Shown: piece by piece, positions 17,488-26,998 of the stretch | How the letters are laid out: each line of letters begins with the position of its first letter | Numbering within the stretch: position 1 is the stretch's first letter | Assembly (NCBI RefSeq): GCF_009650765.1 | Contig: NZ_CP045740.1 | Coordinates: 5,432,001 to 5,496,000 of the forward strand | DNA length: 64,000 bases | Reading direction: 5' to 3' | DNA from: Streptomyces sp. SUK 48 | GTDB taxonomy: Bacteria > Actinomycetota > Actinomycetes > Streptomycetales > Streptomycetaceae | Made by a program: the position numbers and the translations under genes | Notes under the pieces: generated by a model | Told to the model about the DNA's origin: nothing | Seen by the model: only the letters and a program-made list of their open reading frames with translations | The model's database searches: none

Positions 17488-18513
17488 TTACGCCTTGACC
17501 CGCACGTCGTTGCGCAGCTTCGCCGCCAGTTCGGCCGTCTCGTCAAGGGAGCCGGACTGGCCGGAGGCGAGGGAGGCCACGCTGTAGTCGGACACGAAGG
17601 CGACGGTGCTGTGGTCGCCCCAGATGCACACCGGCATCTTGAAGCTCTTCGGCATGCCGGAGGCCGAGGACGAGGAGTCGGTGCTGTCGATCTGTGCCAC
17701 CTGGCACTTCATGACGCCGTCGGAGAACCCGGCCGGGTGCACGGTCTGCGGGCTGCCGAGCATCTTGCCCTTGGTGGCGGAGTCGCTCTGGTCCTTGGAC
17801 GCCTCGGTCTTGATCTTGGCGAACATCGCGTCCACCACGGCCTCGGGGTCCTTGACGGAGCCGTACACACCGCTGAAGGACAGGCCCTTCTTGGTCAGTC
17901 CGGTGCCGGTCTCGTAGCTGGAGCTGACCTCCGTGGGGTTCTGCACGCCCCACTTCTGGAAGTCCGACTTGTCGGAGTCGCTGAGCCCGTTCGAGGACCC
18001 GTCCGAGCCGTCCTGCTTGGTGTAGGTCCCGTTGATCACCGTCGCCGGCGTGATCAGCTTGTGCGCGCCGTCGTCCGCGACGCTGCTGCTGCCGTCACCG
18101 CCGCCGAGCAGCAGGACCGCGCCCACCACGATCGCCGCCACGACCACGACCGAGCCGATGATCAGGGCGGTCTTCTTCTTGCCGCCACCGGGCTGGGGCG
18201 GCTGCGGCATGCCGCCGTACGGCTGCTGCTGGCCATAGGGCTGCTGGCCGTACGGACCGGGCTGCTGGGGCATCCCCTGCTGCTGGGGGTAGCCGTAGCC
18301 CGGCTGCTGCGGGGCCTGCTGGGGGTAGCCGTAGCCGGGCTGCTGCGGGGCCTGCGGCGGCTGGCCGTACGGGCCGCCCTGCGGCTGCTGACCGTACGGA
18401 CCCGGCTGCTGCGGCTGCCCGTACGGACCGGGCTGACCCGGCTGGCCCGGCTGCCCGTAGGGACCCGGCTGCTGGGGTGGCTGGCCGTACGGGCCCGGCT
18501 GGTTGCTGCTCAT
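17488..18513 (-). CDS. Pro/Gly/Gln/Tyr-rich membrane-anchored protein, function unknown
   Basis: A 341-aa protein with three parts: a low-complexity cytoplasmic N-terminus of about 120 residues built from repeats such as QPGPYGQP and PQQPGYGYPQQ, a single membrane helix (about 127-150, TALIIGSVVVVAAIVVGAVLLL) after a KKK cluster, and an extracytoplasmic domain of about 185 residues with few landmarks (TPATVINGTYTKQDGS, VCIWGDHSTVAFV). The layout resembles many streptomycete envelope proteins with disordered QPY-rich heads. The start at 18513 is chosen from AGGGGGA nine nt upstream; the longer frame from 18594 adds 27 unrelated residues. No function can be assigned. Confidence 0.8.
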   Translation of the reverse strand: MSSNQPGPYGQPPQQPGPYGQPGQPGQPGPYGQPQQPGPYGQQPQGGPYGQPPQAPQQPGYGYPQQAPQQPGYGYPQQQGMPQQPGPYGQQPYGQQQPYGGMPQPPQPGGGKKKTALIIGSVVVVAAIVVGAVLLLGGGDGSSSVADDGAHKLITPATVINGTYTKQDGSDGSSNGLSDSDKSDFQKWGVQNPTEVSSSYETGTGLTKKGLSFSGVYGSVKDPEAVVDAMFAKIKTEASKDQSDSATKGKMLGSPQTVHPAGFSDGVMKCQVAQIDSTDSSSSASGMPKSFKMPVCIWGDHSTVAFVSDYSVASLASGQSGSLDETAELAAKLRNDVRVKA

Positions 18514-18637
18514 CTCTGGGATCCCCCTAGGACGCTTATATGTACCTGACATCCTGAACCAGGCCGGAGAACCGCAGGGCACCGGGGGCCGCACCGTTAC
18601 AGAACAAACGCGTTTCGGGACCGGCCCGTGACCCCTC

Positions 18638-18643
18638 TAAACT
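18638..18643 (+). promoter_or_regulatory. -10-like hexamer of valS, leaderless start predicted
   Basis: TAAACT lies 7 nt before the valS GTG and no Shine-Dalgarno is present, so transcription would start at or next to the start codon. The -35 region is weak (TTCGGG, 18-nt spacing). Confidence 0.5.
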
Positions 18644-18650
18644 GACCCCC

Positions 18651-21275
18651 GTGACCGAGAACGCTCAGCAGCAGCCACCCGCGCCCGACACCGAACTGCC
18701 GACCCAGTACGCGCCGGCCGATGTAGAGGGGCCGCTGTACGAGCGCTGGGTAGAGCGGGGGTACTTCGAGGCGGACGCGAAGAGCGAGAAGCCGCCGTAC
18801 ACCGTCGTCATCCCGCCGCCCAACGTCACCGGCTCCCTCCACCTGGGCCACGCCTTCGAGCACACGCTCATCGACGCCCTGACCCGCCGCAAGCGCATGC
18901 AGGGCTACGAGACCCTGTGGCAGCCCGGCATGGACCACGCCGGCATCGCCACCCAGAACGTGGTCGAGCGCGAGCTCGGCAAGGAGGGCAAGTCCCGCCA
19001 CGACCTGGGCCGCGAGGCGTTCGTCGAGCGCGTCTGGAAGTGGAAGGGCGAGTCCGGCGGCCAGATCTCCGGCCAGATGCGCCGCCTCGGCGACGGCGTC
19101 GACTGGTCCCGTGAGCGCTTCACCATGGACGAGGGCCTCTCCCAGGCCGTCCAGACCATCTTCAAGCGCCTGTACGACGACGAGCTGATCTACCGCGCCG
19201 AGCGCATCATCAACTGGTGCCCCCGCTGTCTGACGGCCATCTCGGACATCGAGGTGGAGTACCAGGACGACGACGGCGAGCTGGTCTCCATGAAGTACGG
19301 CGAGGGGGACGACGCCATCGTCGTCGCCACCACCCGTGCCGAGACGATGCTCGGTGACACGGCCGTCGCCGTCCACCCCGAGGACGAGCGCTACAAGCAC
19401 CTGGTCGGCAAGCTCATCAAGCTCCCGCTGACCGACCGCTCCATCCCGGTCGTCGCCGACGCCCACGTCGACCCCGAGTTCGGCACCGGCGCCGTCAAGG
19501 TGACCCCGGCGCACGACCCGAACGACTTCGAGATCGGCCAGCGCCACGACCTGCCCTCCATCACCGTGATGGACGAGCACGCCGTGATCACCGTCCACGG
19601 CCCCTTCCAGGGCATGGACCGCCTGGAGGCCCGCTCCGCGATCGTCGCCGCGCTGCGCGCCGAGGGCCGGATCGTCGCCGAGAAGCGGCCGTACGTCCAC
19701 TCCGTCGGCCACTGCTCGCGCTGCAAGACCACCATCGAGCCGCGCCTGTCCATGCAGTGGTGGGTCAAGGTCGGCCCGCTCGCCAAGGCCGCGGGCGACG
19801 CGGTCCGCGAGGGGAAGGTCAAGATCCATCCGCAGGAGATGGAGAAGCGGTACTTCGACTGGGTCGACAACCTCCACGACTGGTGCATCTCGCGGCAGTT
19901 GTGGTGGGGCCACCGGATCCCGGTGTGGTACGGCCCCGAGGGCGAAGTCGTCTGCGTCGGCCCCGGCGAGGAGCCGCCCGCGGGCGAGGGCTGGCACCAG
20001 GACACCGACGTGCTCGACACCTGGTTCTCCTCCGGCCTGTGGCCCTTCTCCACCATGGGCTGGCCGGAGCGGACCGAGTCGCTCGCGAAGTTCTACCCGA
20101 ACTCCGTCCTGGTCACCGGCTACGACATCCTGTTCTTCTGGGTCGCCCGGATGATGATGTTCGGCCTGTACGCGATGGACGGCACCCCGCCGTTCCACAC
20201 CATCGCCCTGCACGGCATGGTCCGCGACCAGTTCGGCAAGAAGATGTCGAAGTCCTTCGGCAACGCGGTCAACCCGCTGGACTGGATGGACAAGTACGGC
20301 AGCGACGCCCTGCGCTTCACGCTGGCCCGCGGCGCCAACCCGGGCGTCGACGTGCCGATCGGCGAGGACTGGGTCCAGGGCTCGCGCAACTTCGCCAACA
20401 AGATCTGGAACGCCACGCGCTTCGCGCTGATGAACGGCGCGACGGTCGAGGGCCCGCTGCCCGAGGCGTCCAGGCTCTCGGCGACGGACCGCTGGATCCT
20501 CTCCCGCCTCAACTCGGTCGTGGCCGAGGTCGACGCGCTGTACGAGGACTTCCAGTTCGCCAAGCTGTCGGACGCCCTCTTCCACTTCGCGTGGGACGAG
20601 GTCTTCGACTGGTACGTCGAGCTGTCCAAGACCGTCTTCCAGGCGGGCGGCGAGCCGGCCGAGGTCTCCCAGCGGGTCCTGGGCGAGGTCCTGGACGTCA
20701 CCCTGAAGCTGCTGCACCCGGTGGTCCCGTTCGTCACGGAGACGCTGTGGACGACGCTGACCGGCGGCGAGTCGCTCGTCATCGCCGAGTGGCCGACCGA
20801 CAGCGGCTTCCGCGACGCGGCCGCCGAGCAGGAGATCTCCGCGCTCCAGTCCGTGATCACCGAGGTCCGCCGCTTCCGCGCCGACCAGGGCCTCCAGCCC
20901 GGCCAGCGGGTCCCGGCCCGGCTGACCCTGGACGGCACGGCGCTGGCGCCGCACGAGGCGGCCATCCGCCAGCTGCTGCGCCTCCAGCCGGAGGGCGACT
21001 CCTTCACCGCGACGGCCACCCTGCCGATCGCCGGCGCCGAGGTCGCCCTCGACCTCTCCGGCACGATCGACGTGGCCGCCGAGCGCAAGCGCCTGGCGAA
21101 GGACCTCGCCGCCGCCGAGAAGGAAAAGGCCCAGGCCACCGCCAAGCTGGGCAACGAGGCGTTCCTCGCCAAGGCCCCGGACAACGTGGTCGACAAGATC
21201 CGAACCCGCCTCGCCAAGGCGGAGGACGACATCACCCGCATCCAGTCCCAGCTGGAGAAGCTCCCGCAGGCGTAA
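18651..21275 (+). CDS. valS: Valyl-tRNA synthetase
   Basis: Charges tRNA-Val with valine. The 874-aa class Ia enzyme has the HIGH-type motif ([11 protein letters not shown]), the editing domain ([20 protein letters not shown]), the KMSKS loop (KKMSKSFGN), the anticodon-binding domain and a C-terminal coiled coil ([20 protein letters not shown]) that clasps the tRNA. The GTG at 18651 gives [20 protein letters not shown]. folC follows after a terminator-like hairpin. Confidence 0.97.
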   Translation: MTENAQQQPPAPDTELPTQYAPADVEGPLYERWVERGYFEADAKSEKPPYTVVIPPPNVTGSLHLGHAFEHTLIDALTRRKRMQGYETLWQPGMDHAGIATQNVVERELGKEGKSRHDLGREAFVERVWKWKGESGGQISGQMRRLGDGVDWSRERFTMDEGLSQAVQTIFKRLYDDELIYRAERIINWCPRCLTAISDIEVEYQDDDGELVSMKYGEGDDAIVVATTRAETMLGDTAVAVHPEDERYKHLVGKLIKLPLTDRSIPVVADAHVDPEFGTGAVKVTPAHDPNDFEIGQRHDLPSITVMDEHAVITVHGPFQGMDRLEARSAIVAALRAEGRIVAEKRPYVHSVGHCSRCKTTIEPRLSMQWWVKVGPLAKAAGDAVREGKVKIHPQEMEKRYFDWVDNLHDWCISRQLWWGHRIPVWYGPEGEVVCVGPGEEPPAGEGWHQDTDVLDTWFSSGLWPFSTMGWPERTESLAKFYPNSVLVTGYDILFFWVARMMMFGLYAMDGTPPFHTIALHGMVRDQFGKKMSKSFGNAVNPLDWMDKYGSDALRFTLARGANPGVDVPIGEDWVQGSRNFANKIWNATRFALMNGATVEGPLPEASRLSATDRWILSRLNSVVAEVDALYEDFQFAKLSDALFHFAWDEVFDWYVELSKTVFQAGGEPAEVSQRVLGEVLDVTLKLLHPVVPFVTETLWTTLTGGESLVIAEWPTDSGFRDAAAEQEISALQSVITEVRRFRADQGLQPGQRVPARLTLDGTALAPHEAAIRQLLRLQPEGDSFTATATLPIAGAEVALDLSGTIDVAAERKRLAKDLAAAEKEKAQATAKLGNEAFLAKAPDNVVDKIRTRLAKAEDDITRIQSQLEKLPQA

Positions 21276-21292
21276 GGCCCGTACGACCCGTG

Positions 21293-21323
21293 AGGCCCCG
21301 GTACCGACCAGGCACCGGGGCCT
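21293..21323 (+). terminator. Hairpin between valS and folC
   Basis: AGGCCCCGGT pairs with ACCGGGGCCT around an 11-nt loop, 18 nt past the valS stop. folC then has its own -10-like hexamer. Confidence 0.6.
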
Positions 21324-21363
21324 TCGCCCACCCATGTCGGCGGGGCTCCGTAGACTGGGTCCC

Positions 21364-22878
21364 GTGAGTGACCTCCCGCACGAGAACGACCAGCCCGATC
21401 CCCTCGACTCCTTCGAGGAGATGATCGAGGCCGAGACCACCCGTGACCCCGACCTCGCCGTGATCGAGGCCGGCAGCCGGACCCTGCGGACGCAGGGCGG
21501 GCAGCCGCAGGCCGACGTGCCCGCGCGCCCCGAGGACCCGGAGGTCGACAAGGCGCTGCGCGAGGTCGAGGCGGAGCTCGCGACCCGCTGGGGCGAGACC
21601 AAGCTGGAGCCCTCGGTCAGCAGGATCGCCGCGCTGATGGACGTGCTGGGCGACCCCCAGCGCTCGTACCCCTCGATCCACATCACGGGCACCAACGGCA
21701 AGACCTCCACCGCCCGCATGATCGAGTGCCTGCTCGGCGCCTTCGAGCTGCGCACCGGCCGCTACACCAGCCCCCATGTGCAGTCGATCACCGAGCGGAT
21801 CAGCCTGGACGGCGCCCCGGTCTCCGCCGAGCGCTTCATCGAGACGTACCAGGACATCAAGCCGTACATCGAGATGGTGGACGCCGCCCAGGAGTACCGG
21901 CTGTCCTTCTTCGAGGTCCTCACCGGCATGGCGTACGCCGCCTTCGCGGACGCGCCGGTCGACGTGGCCGTCGTGGAGGTCGGCATGGGCGGCTCCTGGG
22001 ACGCCACCAATGTGATCGACGGCGACGTCGCCGTCGTCACCCCGATCGGCCTGGACCACACCGACCGGCTCGGCGAGACCACCGGCGAGATCGCCGGCGA
22101 GAAGGCCGGCGTCATCAAGCAGGGCGCCACCGTCATCCTGGCCCAGCAGCCCGTGGACGCCGCCCAGGTGCTGCTGAAGAAGGCCGTGGAGGTCGACGCC
22201 ACCGTGGCCCGCGAGGGCCTGGAGTTCGGCGTCGTGGCCCGCCAGGTCGCCGTCGGCGGACAGATGCTCACCCTGCGCGGCCTCGGCGGCGAGTACCCCG
22301 AGGTCTACCTCCCGCTGCACGGTGCCCACCAGGCGCACAACGCGGCCGTGGCGCTCGCCGCCGTGGAGGCGTTCTTCGGCGTCGGCGCCCAGCGCGCCGA
22401 ACCGCTGGACATCGACACCGTCCGCAAGGCGTTCGCCGCCGTCTCCTCCCCGGGCCGCCTGGAGGTCGTACGACGGTCTCCCACCGTCGTCCTGGACGCC
22501 GCGCACAACCCGGCCGGCGCCGAGGCCGCCGCCGAGGCGGTGCGCGAGGCGTTCGACTTCACCCGGCTGATCGGCGTGGTCGGCGCGAGCGGCGACAAGA
22601 ACGTGCGGGGGCTGCTGGAGGCGTTCGAGCCGATCTTCGCCGAGGTCGTCGTCACCCAGAACTCCAGCCACCGCGCCATGGACGCGGACGAACTGGCCGC
22701 CATCGCCGTCGAGGTCTTCGGCGACGAGCGGGTCCAGGTCGAACCGAGGCTGCCCGACGCCCTGGAGGCCGCGATCACGCTGGCCGAGGAGGAGGGCGAG
22801 TTCGCGGGCGGCGGTGTGCTGGTCACCGGTTCCGTCATCACGGTCGGCGAGGCCCGGCTGCTGCTGGGCAAGGGCTGA
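21364..22878 (+). CDS. folC: Bifunctional folylpolyglutamate synthase/dihydrofolate synthase
   Basis: Adds glutamate to dihydropteroate and to folates. The 504-aa protein has a charged, poorly conserved N-terminal extension of about 60 residues, then the Mur-ligase-like ATPase with P-loop HITGTNGKTST, the VGMGGSWDATNV segment and LLLLPxxAHQAHNAAVA-like folate/ATP contacts, and a C-terminal ligase domain (LDAAHNPAGAEA). The GTG at 21364 follows TAGACT (21351-21356) by 7 nt with no Shine-Dalgarno, so it is probably leaderless. The DUF4233 gene follows by 10 bp. Confidence 0.94.
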   Translation: MSDLPHENDQPDPLDSFEEMIEAETTRDPDLAVIEAGSRTLRTQGGQPQADVPARPEDPEVDKALREVEAELATRWGETKLEPSVSRIAALMDVLGDPQRSYPSIHITGTNGKTSTARMIECLLGAFELRTGRYTSPHVQSITERISLDGAPVSAERFIETYQDIKPYIEMVDAAQEYRLSFFEVLTGMAYAAFADAPVDVAVVEVGMGGSWDATNVIDGDVAVVTPIGLDHTDRLGETTGEIAGEKAGVIKQGATVILAQQPVDAAQVLLKKAVEVDATVAREGLEFGVVARQVAVGGQMLTLRGLGGEYPEVYLPLHGAHQAHNAAVALAAVEAFFGVGAQRAEPLDIDTVRKAFAAVSSPGRLEVVRRSPTVVLDAAHNPAGAEAAAEAVREAFDFTRLIGVVGASGDKNVRGLLEAFEPIFAEVVVTQNSSHRAMDADELAAIAVEVFGDERVQVEPRLPDALEAAITLAEEEGEFAGGGVLVTGSVITVGEARLLLGKG

Positions 22879-22888
22879 GGAGTCCGAC

Positions 22889-23242
22889 GTGCGTACGCTC
22901 TGTTCATCCACGCTGATCGGCGAGTTCTTCGTCATCGGTTTCGCCGGTCTGGTCGCCATGAAGGACCCGAGCCTGTCGGTCTCCACCGTCTGGCTGGTCA
23001 GCGGCATCGCCATGGCCCTGTGTGTGCTGCTGTGCGGCATGGTGACCCGGCCCGGGGGCGTCGCCCTCGGCTGGGCCCTCCAGATCGCCCTGATCGTCTC
23101 CGGTGTCTTCGTGCCGACCATGTACTTCATGGGCGTGGTGTTCGCCGCCCTGTGGTGGGCCTCGGTGCACTTCGGGCGAAAGGTGGACGAGGCGAAGGCC
23201 CGGTTCGCGGCCCAGGCCGAGTCCTCGGCTGACGCTGCGTAA
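22889..23242 (+). CDS. DUF4233 family small membrane protein
   Basis: A 117-aa protein with four hydrophobic helices (about 10-25, 32-52, 57-75, 78-95) and a charged C-terminal tail (FGRKVDEAKARFAAQAES). This family sits between folC and ndk in many actinobacteria, as here. The GTG at 22889 is chosen because AGGAG lies 7 nt upstream, right after the folC stop; a longer frame from 22814 lies inside folC. Function unknown; translational coupling with folC is likely. Confidence 0.87.
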   Translation: MRTLCSSTLIGEFFVIGFAGLVAMKDPSLSVSTVWLVSGIAMALCVLLCGMVTRPGGVALGWALQIALIVSGVFVPTMYFMGVVFAALWWASVHFGRKVDEAKARFAAQAESSADAA

Positions 23243-23308
23243 CGGGCGCCCGGATACGCCCTGTAACCTCGTCCCACCGCACACGTCCCACGCGTAAGGA
23301 GTCTCCCC

Positions 23309-23722
23309 GTGAGCCAGCGCACCCTCGTCCTGCTCAAGCCCGACGCCGTCCGTCGCGGCCTGACCGGCGAGATCATCAGCCGAATCGAGCGCAAGGCCGG
23401 CTGGCAGATCACCGCGCTGGAGCTGCGCTCCCTGGACCAGGACACCCTGGAGCAGCACTACGGTGAGCACAAGGGCAAGCCCTTCTACGAGCCGCTGGTC
23501 GCGTTCATGTCCTCCGGTCCCGTCGTCGCCCTGATCGTCGAGGGCGAGCGGGTCATCGAGGGCGTGCGCCAGCTCGCCGGCCCGACCGACCCGATCGCCG
23601 CCCAGCCCGGTTCCATCCGCGGCGACTTCGGCGTCATCGTCCGGGAGAACCTGATCCACGCCTCCGACTCCGAGGAGTCCGCCGAGCGCGAGGTGAAGAT
23701 CTTCTTCCCGGGGCGCGCCTGA
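23309..23722 (+). CDS. ndk: Nucleoside diphosphate kinase
   Basis: Transfers the gamma phosphate between nucleoside triphosphates and diphosphates through a phosphohistidine. The 137-aa protein begins QRTLVLLKPDAVRRGL and carries the catalytic His in ENLIHASDSEESAEREVKIF, both diagnostic. The GTG at 23309 has AAGGAG upstream. It lies between the DUF4233 gene and the mre cluster, a conserved actinobacterial position. Confidence 0.97.
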   Translation: MSQRTLVLLKPDAVRRGLTGEIISRIERKAGWQITALELRSLDQDTLEQHYGEHKGKPFYEPLVAFMSSGPVVALIVEGERVIEGVRQLAGPTDPIAAQPGSIRGDFGVIVRENLIHASDSEESAEREVKIFFPGRA

Positions 23723-23908
23723 TACCGGCGATAGAGGGAACGAGCGCCCCCGAACGCCCGTCTCCACAAGCGGGGCGGCCCGCCATCTGGTGACAATGGC
23801 CTGGACCCTCGCGCAGTGTTCGCGCAGGCGCGTTTACGATGGAAGCCTTCGCGTCACAGCACCCGCCTCGCCTGCCCTGACATGCCCTCAAAAGCTCAGG
23901 AAGGCCAG

Positions 23909-23950
23909 ATGAATCCGGATGGGGAACTCAATGTCGTTCATCGGCCGTGA
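23909..23950 (+). CDS. Possible 13-codon upstream ORF overlapping the mreB start
   Basis: ATG at 23909 has AGGAAGG at ideal spacing and encodes [13 protein letters not shown] before TGA at 23948-23950. It overlaps both candidate mreB start codons in another frame. It may be a translation-coupling leader or chance. Confidence 0.3.
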   Translation: MNPDGELNVVHRP

Positions 23951-24950
23951 CATGGCTGTCGACCTCGGGACCGCCAACACGCTGGTGTACGTCAGGGGTC
24001 GCGGAATCGTACTCAACGAGCCGTCGGTCGTCGCGATCAACACCAACACCGGTGGAATCCTGGCGGTCGGCGCAGAAGCGAAGAAGATGATCGGCCGGAC
24101 GCCGGGGAACATCGTGGCGGTCCGGCCGTTGAAGGACGGCGTCATCGCCGACTTCGAGATCACCGAGCGGATGCTGCGCTACTTCATCCTGAAGATCCAC
24201 AAGCGCCGCTATCTGGCCCGCCCGCGCGTCGTGGTCTGTGTGCCCTCGGGCATCACGGGCGTCGAGCGCCGCGCGGTCATCGAGGCTTCCACCCAGGCGG
24301 GCGCCCGCCAGGTGCACATCATCGAGGAGCCCATGGCCGCGGCCATCGGCTCCGGCCTGCCGGTCCACGAGGCCACGGGCAACATGGTGGTGGACATCGG
24401 CGGCGGCACCACGGAGGTCGCGGTCATCTCCCTCGGCGGCATCGTCACCGCGCAGTCCATCCGGGTTGCGGGCGACGAGCTGGACAACGCGATCATCCAG
24501 TACATCAAGAAGGAGTACAGCCTTCTCCTGGGTGAGCGCACCGCCGAGCAGATCAAGATCACCATCGGTTCCGCGTACGAACTCGACTCCGACGAGCACA
24601 CCGAAGTACGCGGCCGGGACCTGGTGTCCGGGCTGCCCAAGACCGTCGTCATCTCGGCCGCCGAGGTCCGCAAGGCGATCGAGGAACCGGTCAACGCGAT
24701 CGTGGACGCGGTCAAGACGACCCTCGACAAGTGCCCGCCGGAGCTGTCCGGCGACATCATGGACCGGGGCATCGTGCTGACCGGTGGCGGCGCCCTGCTG
24801 CGCGGCCTGGACGAGCGGCTGCGCCGCGAGACCGGCATGCCGATCCATATCGCCGAGGACCCGCTGGACAGCGTGGCGCTCGGATCCGGAAAGTGTGTCG
24901 AGGAGTTCGAGGCGCTCCAGCAGGTTCTGGACGCGCAGCCGCGTCGATGA
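23919..24950 (+). CDS. mreB: Rod shape-determining protein MreB
   Basis: Bacterial actin that guides wall synthesis; in streptomycetes it acts mainly in aerial hyphae and spores. The 343-aa protein has the actin-fold phosphate motifs [11 protein letters not shown] and [16 protein letters not shown], and an adenosine motif near [14 protein letters not shown]. Two starts are possible: ATG 23919 ([11 protein letters not shown]) and ATG 23931 (MSFIGRD), the latter with GGGGA 6 nt upstream. The strong AGGAAGG further up is better placed for a 13-codon overlapping frame. mreC follows after a hairpin. Confidence 0.97.
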   Translation: MGNSMSFIGRDMAVDLGTANTLVYVRGRGIVLNEPSVVAINTNTGGILAVGAEAKKMIGRTPGNIVAVRPLKDGVIADFEITERMLRYFILKIHKRRYLARPRVVVCVPSGITGVERRAVIEASTQAGARQVHIIEEPMAAAIGSGLPVHEATGNMVVDIGGGTTEVAVISLGGIVTAQSIRVAGDELDNAIIQYIKKEYSLLLGERTAEQIKITIGSAYELDSDEHTEVRGRDLVSGLPKTVVISAAEVRKAIEEPVNAIVDAVKTTLDKCPPELSGDIMDRGIVLTGGGALLRGLDERLRRETGMPIHIAEDPLDSVALGSGKCVEEFEALQQVLDAQPRR

Positions 24951-24964
24951 CACGGCGCATCGAT

Positions 24965-25000
24965 TCCGCCGTACGAGACGTTCTCCTCTCGTACGGCGGA
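24965..25000 (+). terminator. Hairpin between mreB and mreC
   Basis: TCCGCCGTACGAGA pairs perfectly with TCTCGTACGGCGGA around an 8-nt loop, 15 nt past the mreB stop. It could terminate part of the mreB transcription or stabilise its 3' end, uncoupling MreB levels from MreCD. Confidence 0.7.
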
Positions 25001-25126
25001 TCGGCGGATCGTTGATATAGAGGCATAAGCTCCCCCAAATGGGCTGCTTGGATTTGCGCCGCTCCTTTCGCGCTTTTTCCGGTGGTCCGATGAATTCCTA
25101 CTTGAGGAAGGGCACGGCCGCCGCAC

Positions 25127-26137
25127 GTGAGGGACACCAAAGAGAGCCGGCTGCTCCTGGTCCTGCTGATCGCCGTCGCGTTCGCGTTGATCACCGTGGA
25201 TATCCGAGGGGGCCGGAACTCCCCGGTCGACGGTGCCCGGCAGGCCGCGGCCACCGTGTTCGGCCCGGTGGAGTACGGACTGTCCTCGGCGGTCGATCCG
25301 GTGGGCAACGCCGTCTCCGCGATCCGCGACTCGGGCGAGCGCCACAGCAGACTCGCCACGCTGGAGAAGGAGAACGCGGCCCTCAAGACGAAGCTCGGCA
25401 GCGACGACCGCAGCCGCAGCCGCCTGAACCAGCTCGACAGCATGCTGAAGCTCGCCGGTGAGGGCCAGTACGGCATCAAGGGCGCCCAGGTCGTCGCCAT
25501 AGGGTCGGCGCAGGGCTTCTCCTGGACCATCACCATCGACGTCGGCGCCGGCGACGGCATCAAGCGGGACATGACCGTCCTGAACGCCGACGGCCTGGTC
25601 GGCCGGGTCACCACGGTCGGGCCGGACACGTCCACCGTGCTGCTCGCCAACGACCCGGACTTCACCGTCGGCACCCGGATGGAGGGCAGCGACGAACTCG
25701 GCTTCGCCTCCGGGCAGGGCGACCGCCCGCTGCGCGTCCAACTGCTCAACGGCAAGGCCGAGGTGCGGAAGGGCGACCGCCTGGTCACCTTCGGCTCGGA
25801 GTCCGACAAGCCGTTCGTGCCGGGCGTGCCGGTCGGCGTGGTCTCACGGGTCGACCCCTCCGGCGGCGGCCTGACCCGCACCCTGTACGTCACCCCGTAC
25901 GTGAGCTTCACCAAGCTCGACATCGTCGGCGTGGTCGTCAAGGCGCCGAAGAAGGACCCGCGCGACGAGGTCCTGCCGAGCAAGCCCAAGCCGGTCCCGA
26001 CGCCCACCGTGACCGTCACGGTCACCCCGTCCGCGGGCACGGGCCAGAGCGGCGGCCAGAGCGATCGGTCGCAGAACGACCAGTCGCCGTCCGACCCGTC
26101 CAAGACCGACGAACCGCAGACCGACGAGCAGCCGTAG
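25127..26137 (+). CDS. mreC: Rod shape-determining protein MreC
   Basis: Bitopic membrane protein linking MreB to the periplasmic wall synthases. The 336-aa protein has a short cytoplasmic N-terminus, one membrane helix (about 8-26), a coiled coil (about 75-110, RLATLEKENAALKTKLGSDD), and the MreC beta domain (about 120-275). A Pro/Thr and then Ser/Asp/Gln-rich tail (about 280-336) is longer than in rod-shaped bacteria. The GTG at 25127 lacks a well-placed Shine-Dalgarno (GAGGAAGG is about 18 nt away), so the start is less certain than the gene. Confidence 0.94.
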   Translation: MRDTKESRLLLVLLIAVAFALITVDIRGGRNSPVDGARQAAATVFGPVEYGLSSAVDPVGNAVSAIRDSGERHSRLATLEKENAALKTKLGSDDRSRSRLNQLDSMLKLAGEGQYGIKGAQVVAIGSAQGFSWTITIDVGAGDGIKRDMTVLNADGLVGRVTTVGPDTSTVLLANDPDFTVGTRMEGSDELGFASGQGDRPLRVQLLNGKAEVRKGDRLVTFGSESDKPFVPGVPVGVVSRVDPSGGGLTRTLYVTPYVSFTKLDIVGVVVKAPKKDPRDEVLPSKPKPVPTPTVTVTVTPSAGTGQSGGQSDRSQNDQSPSDPSKTDEPQTDEQP

Positions 26138-26150
26138 GAGCTCAATCCCC

Positions 26151-26831
26151 ATGCGTGTCAACCGGATCCTGCTCTCCGTGCCGCTGGTCGTGGTCGCCCT
26201 GGTGATCCAGGTGAGCGTCCTCGCCCGCCTCCATCTGCCGGGCGCCGTCCCCGATCTGCTGCTGCTGACCGTCCTCGGCCTCGCCATGGTGTACGGCCAT
26301 GTCGGCGGCGCCCTCGTCGGGTTCGCCGCCGGTCTGCTGGCCGACCTTGCCCCGCCCGCCGACCACGCGGCGGGCCGCTACGCCCTGGTGCTCTGCGTGA
26401 CCGGCTACTTCGCCGGGCTGGTCAGGCCGGAGAACGGCCGGCTGAAGTCGGCGACCGGCCCGATGGCCGTGGTCGTCGTCGCCGCGATCGGCTCCACGCT
26501 GCTGTACGCCGGGGTGGGCGCCCTGGTCGGCGACACCGCCGCCCGCCATGTCGGGCTGCCCGGCCTGCTGCTCTCCGCCGCCCTGTACGACCTGCTGCTG
26601 GCCCCGTTCGTGGTGCCCGCGGTGATGTGGCTGGCCCGCCGCTGCGACAACGACCCGCTGACCGAGACCACCGCCACCAGCGCCAAGGCGGCCGACATCT
26701 CCTCGGGCTGGCTGTCCTCCGGCACCGGGCTGCGCATCGGCAGCCAGCGCGGCGGCCTCGGCGCGCTCAAGGCCAAGGCCCGCACCCGCTCCGCCCGGGT
26801 CGGCCGGATCAAGGGGGTCAAGCGGCTGTGA
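26151..26831 (+). CDS. mreD: Rod shape-determining protein MreD
   Basis: Integral membrane partner of MreC, 226 aa, with five to six hydrophobic helices in the first 165 residues and a basic cytoplasmic C-terminus (KAKARTRSARVGRIKGVK) that is longer than usual. The ribosome-binding site AGGAG overlaps the mreC stop and the gap is 13 bp, so mreC and mreD are translationally linked. A 167-bp gap with no gene precedes mrdA. Confidence 0.93.
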   Translation: MRVNRILLSVPLVVVALVIQVSVLARLHLPGAVPDLLLLTVLGLAMVYGHVGGALVGFAAGLLADLAPPADHAAGRYALVLCVTGYFAGLVRPENGRLKSATGPMAVVVVAAIGSTLLYAGVGALVGDTAARHVGLPGLLLSAALYDLLLAPFVVPAVMWLARRCDNDPLTETTATSAKAADISSGWLSSGTGLRIGSQRGGLGALKAKARTRSARVGRIKGVKRL

Positions 26832-26998
26832 CCACACACCAGGTCTCCCGGGCGCCCGGGGCATTCACTCGAACGGGTCGGCTTTCGCGGAACGCGGGCT
26901 CACAGACTGATCGTTCATCATTCGTACGCGCGCGGTCCGGTCGCACACACGCGCCGCGCGTCCGGACGTCCGTGCGCTGAGAGGGGGAGCAGCCCGCA

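Noticed and set aside
18514..18650. T-box riboswitch before valS
   Set aside because: The -10-like element lies 7 nt before the start codon, so there is no leader to hold one.
18597..21755. 1052-codon antisense frame across valS
   Set aside because: Antisense to a clearly conserved enzyme, no motif, same GC-bias explanation.
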